From the NCBI RefSeq assembly GCF_019278525.1, contig NZ_CP058986.1, forward strand, positions 3,983,001 through 4,047,000: a stretch of DNA of 64,000 nt. Reading direction: 5' to 3'. The DNA is from Polaribacter sp. HaHaR_3_91. GTDB lineage: Bacteria; Bacteroidota; Bacteroidia; Flavobacteriales; Flavobacteriaceae. Positions 61,640-64,000 of this stretch are shown here, one piece after another (positions within the stretch are counted from its first letter, which is position 1; every line of letters begins with the position of its first letter). Both the position numbers and the translations under genes were made by a program. The notes beneath the pieces are model-generated. The model was not told where the DNA came from. It did no database searches and saw only the letters and a program-made list of their open reading frames with translations.

Positions 61640-62686
61640 ATGGCAACATTTCATAAAGTAAATATACACGAAGTGATTAGAGAAACCGCAGATGCGGTTT
61701 CTCTTGTATTTAAAATACCCGGTAATTTAAAGTCTAAGTTTGCTTTTCATGCAGGGCAATACTTAACACTTAAAAAAACGATTAACGGTAAAGAAGTTAG
61801 AAGAGCCTATTCTATTTGTTCTTCTCCTAGCGATTCTTATTTAAAAGTAGCTATTAAAGCAGTAGAAAATGGTACTTTTTCTACGTATGCAACTACAGAA
61901 TTAAAAGAAGGTAATTTTATTGAAATTTCTGAACCTGAAGGTCTGTTTACCCTAGAAACAAAACCTAATAAAAACTACATCGCTTTTGCTGCAGGATCTG
62001 GTATAACACCAATTCTATCTATGGTTAAAGATGTATTAGAAAACGAAGTTTCGTCTACTTTTACATTAATTTATGGTAACAAAACAGTTGCAGATACTAT
62101 TTTTAAAGAAGAATTAGATGCTTTAAAAGAAGCAAATCCAGATCGTTTTAACCTACACTACATTTGTAGTAGAGAACAGCTAGAAGGTTCTTTATTTGGT
62201 AGAATAGACAAAGCACACACTAATTTCTACATTAACAATAGTTACAAAAATACTTCTTTTGATGCTGCTTTTTTATGTGGACCAGAAAGTATGATTGATG
62301 AAGTTTCTGCAACACTTACAGAACGTGGTTTTGCTAAAGGGAATATTCATTTTGAATTATTTACAACTTCTATAGACGAAGAGGCTGTAGCGGAGATAAA
62401 AGAAGGTACTACAGAAGTTATTGTAATGCTAGATGATGAGGAAACAACCTTTACTATGAACCAAACTGACGATCTATTATCGGCCAGTTTACGTAACAAT
62501 TTAGATGCTCCATATTCTTGCCAAGGAGGAGTTTGTAGCACCTGTATGTGTAAGGTTACAGAAGGAAATGCTATTATGATTAAGAATTCCATTTTAACAG
62601 ATAGCGAAATTGAAGAAGGATTGGTTTTAGCCTGTCAGGCATACCCTACAACTTCAAAAATTTCAATAGATTTTGATGATGTTTAA
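61640..62686 (+). CDS. Ferredoxin reductase-like flavoprotein with C-terminal 2Fe-2S domain (PaaE/HCP-reductase type)
   Basis: A 348-residue electron-transfer protein. FAD domain (about 1-105, FHAGQYLTLKKTINGKEVRRAYSICSSP), NAD(P) domain (about 110-230, AAGSGITPILSM), and a plant-type [2Fe-2S] domain (about 255-345) with CQGGVCSTCMCKV and LACQAYP. Family members feed oxygenases such as PaaABCDE or the fatty-acid desaturase. No other paa genes are present here, so the partner is unknown. Start 14 bp after asd. Confidence 0.88.
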   Translation: MATFHKVNIHEVIRETADAVSLVFKIPGNLKSKFAFHAGQYLTLKKTINGKEVRRAYSICSSPSDSYLKVAIKAVENGTFSTYATTELKEGNFIEISEPEGLFTLETKPNKNYIAFAAGSGITPILSMVKDVLENEVSSTFTLIYGNKTVADTIFKEELDALKEANPDRFNLHYICSREQLEGSLFGRIDKAHTNFYINNSYKNTSFDAAFLCGPESMIDEVSATLTERGFAKGNIHFELFTTSIDEEAVAEIKEGTTEVIVMLDDEETTFTMNQTDDLLSASLRNNLDAPYSCQGGVCSTCMCKVTEGNAIMIKNSILTDSEIEEGLVLACQAYPTTSKISIDFDDV

Positions 62687-62700
62687 AAATATATAGTTGT

Positions 62701-62727
62701 CCTGCAAGGTTTCAAAAGCCTTGTAGG
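62701..62727 (+). terminator. Hairpin after the reductase gene
   Basis: 9-bp stem CCTGCAAGG/CCTTGTAGG (one G-T wobble), loop of 9. There is no T-run after it, so it may instead be a repeat or a processing signal. Confidence 0.35.
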
Positions 62728-62756
62728 TATCAACTTCTATAAATACCACTTTTTTT

Positions 62757-62816
62757 TGGCGTTCAAGCGGGCTTTCCGCTATACCTTTTTACCAAAAAGG
62801 ATGTCGCTGCAATCCC
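62757..62816 (+). repeat. Palindromic dispersed repeat, copy 3
   Basis: Begins GGCGTT, has core GGGCTTTCCGCTATACCTTTTT, loop, AAAAAGGATGTCGCTGCAATC, matching copies 1 and 2. The right terminal AACGCC seen in copy 1 is missing, so this copy may be truncated. Confidence 0.65.
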
Positions 62817-63031
62817 CAGTTATCTATATTAAATACCGGAAGAACCAGGCTTTAAAGTATTAAAGAACCTCATAACAAGTTCACAAACGTATTACAAGGA
62901 ACGTAGAGAGAAATTTCATAACATTAAAACATAAAACTGACAATATTATTTCACTTAAACTTGATACATTACTAAACCAATTATAAAATCTCATAATTGG
63001 TAAATCCTAATTAAACAATTACCTTTATCCA

Positions 63032-63697
63032 ATGGATATTTACGACTTTAAGAATGCTTTTTTAATAGGTTTTTTCATGGCTTTTATGATAGGGCCTGTT
63101 TTTTTTATGCTTATTCAAACCAGTATTTTAAAAGGAGCTAGAGCAGCAATTGCGTTCGATCTTGGTGTTCTTTTAGGGGATGTTACTTTTATATGTATGG
63201 CATATTTTGGAAGTAGATCTTTTTTAGAAAAAATTAAAGATGACCCTAGACTCTTTTTTATTGGTGGCCTAGTACTTATTGTATACGGTTTAATAACTTA
63301 TTTTGACAAACAAAACAAAAAAGAGGCTTTAGCATCTGCAGAAACTATAGTCGTCCCTGTTAAAAACAACTATATAAAACTGTTTTTTAAAGGTTACTTT
63401 TTAAACTTTATAAATATTGGCGTGTTAGCATTTTGGTTGGGTACCGTGTTGGTAATTGGACCTACTTTAAACATGAATTCTAACAGTATATTTTGGTATT
63501 TTGCTACCATAATTTTAGGGTATGCAATTACAGATCTTGGTAAAATACTTTTAGCAAAACAATTAAAAAGTAAAATGACTCCTTTAGTAATTTATAGACT
63601 AAAGAGAATAATGGGAATTATATTAATTATCTGTGGTGTTTTTTTAATCTTAAAAGGGTTTATACCTAATGATAAAATAGATAATTTTATCAGTTAA
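63032..63697 (+). CDS. LysE-family transporter
   Basis: A 221-residue membrane exporter with about six helices. N-terminal NAFLIGFFMAFMIGPVFFMLIQTSILKGARAAIAFDLGVLLGDVTFICMAYFG is the family's GPxxF...G...G signature; the C-terminal RLKRIMGIILIICGVFLILKG is also typical. LysE/RhtB proteins export amino acids or related metabolites; the substrate is not known. Monocistronic as far as the window shows. Confidence 0.88.
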   Translation: MDIYDFKNAFLIGFFMAFMIGPVFFMLIQTSILKGARAAIAFDLGVLLGDVTFICMAYFGSRSFLEKIKDDPRLFFIGGLVLIVYGLITYFDKQNKKEALASAETIVVPVKNNYIKLFFKGYFLNFINIGVLAFWLGTVLVIGPTLNMNSNSIFWYFATIILGYAITDLGKILLAKQLKSKMTPLVIYRLKRIMGIILIICGVFLILKGFIPNDKIDNFIS

Positions 63698-64000
63698 AAC
63701 CGTCGTTTATTCAATTACAGCTATACCCCAAAGAATCATACTTTACAGTTATATCAATAGACTTACTTTAGTTTACTATCGATTACGAAAACTATTTTGT
63801 AACAAAGCAATAATTAAATCGGGTACTACAATTAATTTGTATGTAAAAAAATACTACTATTTAAAAGTCTTAAAACAGCTCTTTTAAAGACATATTATTC
63901 TGATCAATAAAGTAATTTATTATAAAGTAAAAACAGCGCATTAGTTAGCTTTCATAAACTCTAAAACAGCTAATAATAACTTGTTCTACTAAAGTCGTTA
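63698..64000. other. 303-bp region at the window's right edge
   Basis: AT-rich. A minus-strand open frame of about 18 codons reaches the window edge and ends at about 63946, too short to call. No promoter, terminator or repeat was recognised. Confidence 0.3.

Larger units (their letters stand above)
62687..63031. other. 345-bp intergenic region between the reductase and LysE genes
   Basis: Contains a wobble hairpin CCTGCAAGG/CCTTGTAGG (62701-62727) just after the stop codon, possibly a terminator without T-run, and repeat copy 3 (62757-62816). The right half is AT-rich with no ORF I can support. Confidence 0.45.

Noticed and set aside
63905..64000. Minus-strand peptide reading toward the edge (TTLVEQ..., and in another frame ...LLLAVLEFMKAN)
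   Set aside because: The two protein-like pieces are in different frames and run into the window edge; too short to tell a gene end from chance.
1..64000. CRISPR arrays, defence islands, prophage, tRNA or rRNA genes
   Set aside because: I looked through all gaps and found no regularly spaced repeats, integrase/transposase frames or cloverleaf-like sequences.

Overview
The window is a contiguous AT-rich chromosomal segment of a Bacteroidota bacterium, most likely a marine member of the Flavobacteriaceae (Polaribacter/Tenacibaculum-like; the genus is inferred from protein style only). Support comes from gliding and type IX secretion genes (gldH, porZ), many SusC/TonB-style outer-membrane proteins, the absence of Shine-Dalgarno runs, and promoters of the Bacteroidota type with a TAnnTTTG -7 element. 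I found no rRNA, tRNA, CRISPR array, phage or transposase gene. It reads as ordinary core and envelope chromosome with a few compact functional clusters.

Layout. 0.1-3.9 kb: a TonB-receptor-like barrel protein and a YihY/BrkB membrane protein. 3.9-10.3 kb (minus strand): a five-gene efflux operon, TolC, membrane-fusion lipoprotein, RND pump, a frameshifted PII-like gene and a DUF2892 protein. 10.6-12.7 kb: pncB and pncA (NAD salvage). 12.75-19.3 kb: an iron-siderophore island (PepSY reductase-like protein, lipoprotein, esterase, TonB receptor, divergent AraC regulator). 19.4-21.5 kb: an SLC12-like cation-chloride transporter. 21.8-24.5 kb: cydAB bd oxidase plus a small membrane protein. 24.8-28.7 kb: a TlpA thioredoxin, a TPMT-like methyltransferase, and nadA-nadB (de novo NAD). 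28.9-31.1 kb: thioredoxin, a two-heme cytochrome c/DUF3365 protein, a Crp/Fnr regulator, and a 43-residue membrane protein. 31.2-36.8 kb: a second RND tripartite pump. 37-47 kb: FemAB/GNAT-like protein, tesB, SdpI-like protein, porZ-recO, methyltransferase, CYTH phosphatase, hemolysin III-like protein, plsC, trpS. 47-57 kb: DUF1761, DUF4837, lytic transglycosylase, xth, CoA transferase subunits, then ricT-gldH-PBP1. 57.7-60.2 kb: trhO, a U32 peptidase (TrhP-like) and a ferredoxin. 60.6-63.7 kb: asd, a PaaE-like ferredoxin reductase, and a LysE transporter.

The most informative pattern is regulatory. Three distant minus-strand operons (tolC-RND at 10.3 kb, cydAB at 24.5 kb, cytochrome c-trxA at 30.2 kb) each have a dyad of the form GTAAC-N4-GTTAC centred exactly 29.5 bp upstream of the edge of their TAnnTTTG element. 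This places the dyad near -41.5, the usual class II activator position. A Crp/Fnr regulator gene lies immediately next to one of the sites. I infer a small redox or oxygen-limitation regulon that joins bd oxidase, a periplasmic heme protein and an RND pump.

Other points are a dispersed palindromic repeat family with three copies in intergenic gaps, a perfect 24-bp palindrome at the yihY promoter, two tRNA-U34 hydroxylation routes side by side with a ferredoxin, and a poly-A frameshift in the PII-like gene of the efflux operon.
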